Source: Dissophora ornata
Lineage: Eukaryota; Mortierellomycota; Mortierellomycetes; Mortierellales; Mortierellaceae
Assembly: GCA_025201705.1 (NCBI GenBank)
Contig: MU617158.1
Span: 1-21,267 of the forward strand
Direction: 5' to 3'
Length of the DNA: 21,267 nt
Part shown: in pieces, positions 19,257-21,267 of the stretch
How the letters are laid out: every line of letters starts with the position of its first letter
How positions within the stretch are numbered: position 1 is the first letter of the stretch
Position numbers and translations under genes: made by a program
Notes under the pieces: model-generated
The model's input: the letters and a program-made list of their open reading frames with translations, nothing else
What the model was told of the DNA's origin: nothing
Databases searched by the model: none

Positions 19257-20700
19257 ACGTTTATGAATTTTTCTTTTTTTCTTTCATTTCTCCCTCACGA
19301 CGAACAATCACTAGCACCAATAGCACCAATAGCACTCTAAACATAACCTCATATACGGCATGATAAGCTACATTTCCATAGCACCACTTTTCTGTAAAAA
19401 TATTTACCTTGCAAAACATCAACTCCCCCCCTGTGTTTTTGACGGTATGCTTACGTTTTGGATGTGCGTACTTCGTACGCGTCTGCGTTGCACATCATTT
19501 CAGGTGGACGTGAGATGGGTCCCGATTTGCCATGTTTTCGAAATGCAGGACCGGGGCACTGAAAAAAAAAAAAAAAAGAGTGTACGCGGAGATATCGTTC
19601 TCCCCGCCCCCTCTTCCCCCTTTACATATCGGTGGCACCCGTGCTCCGACAACCTACTGCAGTATATTGTATGCAACCGGTGATGCACACGCATTCAAAC
19701 AAACAAACGCATCATTTTCCGTCCAGCGCCTAATCCTTGCTGACAAAGGATTGTTTCCTTGAAGCACGGCCTGTCAGTTGCTCCAACAGATAATGCGCTA
19801 GACTACAGCACGTAAGCATTGTACTCCACACACAAAAAAAAACATCCGCCCCGTCAATCATACTTTTTTAATTGACTGCGCCAGTAAAGACAAACCATAC
19901 ACACCATACACAACAACAAACACGCACAACTAAAAAAGAAGACGAGGAAAAAAGCGCGGCAAATTCATCCTTCCTCTTCATCACGAGAGTTTTGTTCTCA
20001 TTGTTTTTGTTCTTTTTTTCTTTGGCATCGGGCACAAATGTGGGCTGAACCATTGTTGTGTCACACCTTGTCGCCAAAAAAATCCCCCTATCACTTTTTG
20101 CAGGACGGATCCTTCTTTGGCTTCATATTGAAGCCTGTATATTATTTCGTTAAACTCTCGCTATAGATAGCTGCATAATGACAATTGAACAAAGAGAGAG
20201 AGAGAAGAGAGAGAGAGAGATTCAGACAGGATCACACGTCCAGAGGGCATAAATATTATTTTTTTTCCCGCCAAAAACTGTCCTTTTGGCATGCTGAAGG
20301 GCAATGTGTTGGGTGTGTCTCTTGATCCGTGTTCCATCCTACCACAAATTTGAAGTGGCAAGAAAAGGGGAAGGGCCTTTCTACGAGTCCGAGACTTGTT
20401 CGAGGTACATACTGGCGAGAAGTTGACTGGCGCAGCAAAAGAGTGGTTTTTTTGTGGCGACGAATGGTGGTGGTGTGATGACGATGATGGGCGAGGAAAG
20501 GAGTTGTGTGTGGGTGTGCATTGTGGCATCGTGGATAGTTCCCTGCGGTGCTCCACTGTATTGGGAGCACCATGGCATTTTGTGTACATGTTTTTTATGC
20601 AGCGACACTGCGATACTCCGCGCTGGGACAGCGACCCAGGGCAGACACCAGACCATGTCACGCCCGTGGCCGTGTCTCTAAACTGCAAATTTATTTCGTG
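19257..20700. other. 3' flank of the pseudokinase, no gene recognised
   Basis: It holds a short tandem repeat of AGCACCAAT (about 19312-19335), a poly-A run at 19562-19576 and a GA microsatellite at about 20190-20220. The open frames on both strands (up to 175 codons on minus at 20161-20688) are low-complexity and show no domain. Confidence 0.45.
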
Positions 20701-21267
20701 CGGATCGAATCGAATGTGTTAATTTTTTCATTTCTCTCCTTCTCTCCCTCCCACCTCCCCTCTCTGCTCTTGTTTATTGACCCCTCATTTCCCCTCTCCG
20801 CTGCTGTTCTCTCTGTTTCCGTGTCCACGACACACAAACTCTGCGTTCCACGCCTGGTCGAATATTCCCCCTCCTCCCGAGCAAGGCGTACGTTCGTTGA
20901 TCCACGTCTGCGATCTTGTGTGTCGTCGATCTATCTCGCTCGCGCACATGTCCACCCGCAACACAACACAACGTAGAACATGCGGCACACCCACCTTCGA
21001 GACCCTGTATTAACCATCATCCTCTTTTGCCTCTCCTCTTTCCCGACTGTCCTCTCCCCCCCACTTCCCCCACTCCCCCACTCCCCGATCGATCACCCTT
21101 GGCCTTGCTCACACCCTCCTCAACACTCTTGCCCCCCTTTCTTGAACGACGCAAAACAAAAAAAAAACAATAACAACACTCAACTCCCAACAGTCCTCCT
21201 ACCCCAGGAACTCGCACAGCGCAACGGCCAGACGCAACCACATTCTTTTATTTTCGCACTCATTTTT
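20701..21267 (+). promoter_or_regulatory. CT-rich stretch, possible leader of a gene off the right edge
   Basis: From about 20720 the plus strand is pyrimidine-rich, with CTCCCCCACTCCCC-type runs at about 21050-21090 and an A-rich AACAAAAAAAAAACAATAAC block near 21160. The tracts before the tail-anchored protein and pseudokinase genes look the same. A plus-strand gene may begin just past 21267. No start codon with a convincing frame is seen inside the window. Confidence 0.35.

Noticed and set aside
20161..20688. 175-codon minus-strand frame with His/Ser/Pro tracts
   Set aside because: Low complexity, ending in a Ser-Leu run made by the GA microsatellite; no splice-supported extension or domain.
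1..21267. CRISPR array, bacterial operon or prophage signals
   Set aside because: No spaced direct repeats of CRISPR type; the genes have spliceosomal introns and are monocistronic.

Overview
The window looks like nuclear DNA of a filamentous fungus. Genes are short and intron-bearing, with GT-AG introns mostly 80-165 nt long. CT-rich tracts sit in front of several start codons, and AATAAA signals lie 35-50 nt past several stops. The mix of a secreted low-complexity protein, a SET protein with a winged-helix-like front, and a TKL-type pseudokinase joined to ankyrin repeats suggests an early-diverging fungus, probably Mortierella-like (Mortierellomycotina). That placement is inference from style and gene content; no database was searched.

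Layout, left to right. (1) 393-1406 minus: an intronless secreted protein with a seven-residue Pro/Ala/Glu repeat. (2) 2861-4530 plus: a two-exon, 527-residue protein with one C-terminal membrane helix, probably tail-anchored. (3) 4792-6723 minus: a two-exon, 601-residue protein with a winged-helix-like N-terminus and a C-terminal SET domain. (4) 7193-9034 plus: a two-exon, 572-residue C2H2 zinc-finger protein. (5) 9273-11772 minus: a five-exon, 659-residue secreted 5'-nucleotidase-type metallophosphoesterase whose active-site region is built from 6-nt and 27-nt exons. (6) A gap of about 4.5 kb (11773-16278) holds no gene I can support; it contains a perfect hairpin, an 18-bp palindrome and a cluster of GTAC sites. 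(7) 16279-19256 plus: a three-exon, 755-residue pseudokinase with ankyrin repeats. (8) 19257-21267: non-coding to my eye, ending in a CT-rich stretch that may be the leader of a gene beyond the right edge.

The genes do not form an obvious pathway. They sit in alternating divergent and convergent pairs. Genes 2/3 and 4/5 are convergent with 261 and 238 bp between stops. Genes 3/4 are divergent over 469 bp and both encode likely nuclear regulators. Genes 5 and 7 diverge across the large gap.

All intron-containing models were joined by hand from splice signals, reading-frame phase and conserved motifs. The most notable points are the 6-nt microexon that restores the conserved FQ of the nucleotidase metal site, the pseudokinase that has lost all three catalytic motif residues, the winged-helix/SET combination, and the structured, gene-free 4.5 kb gap.
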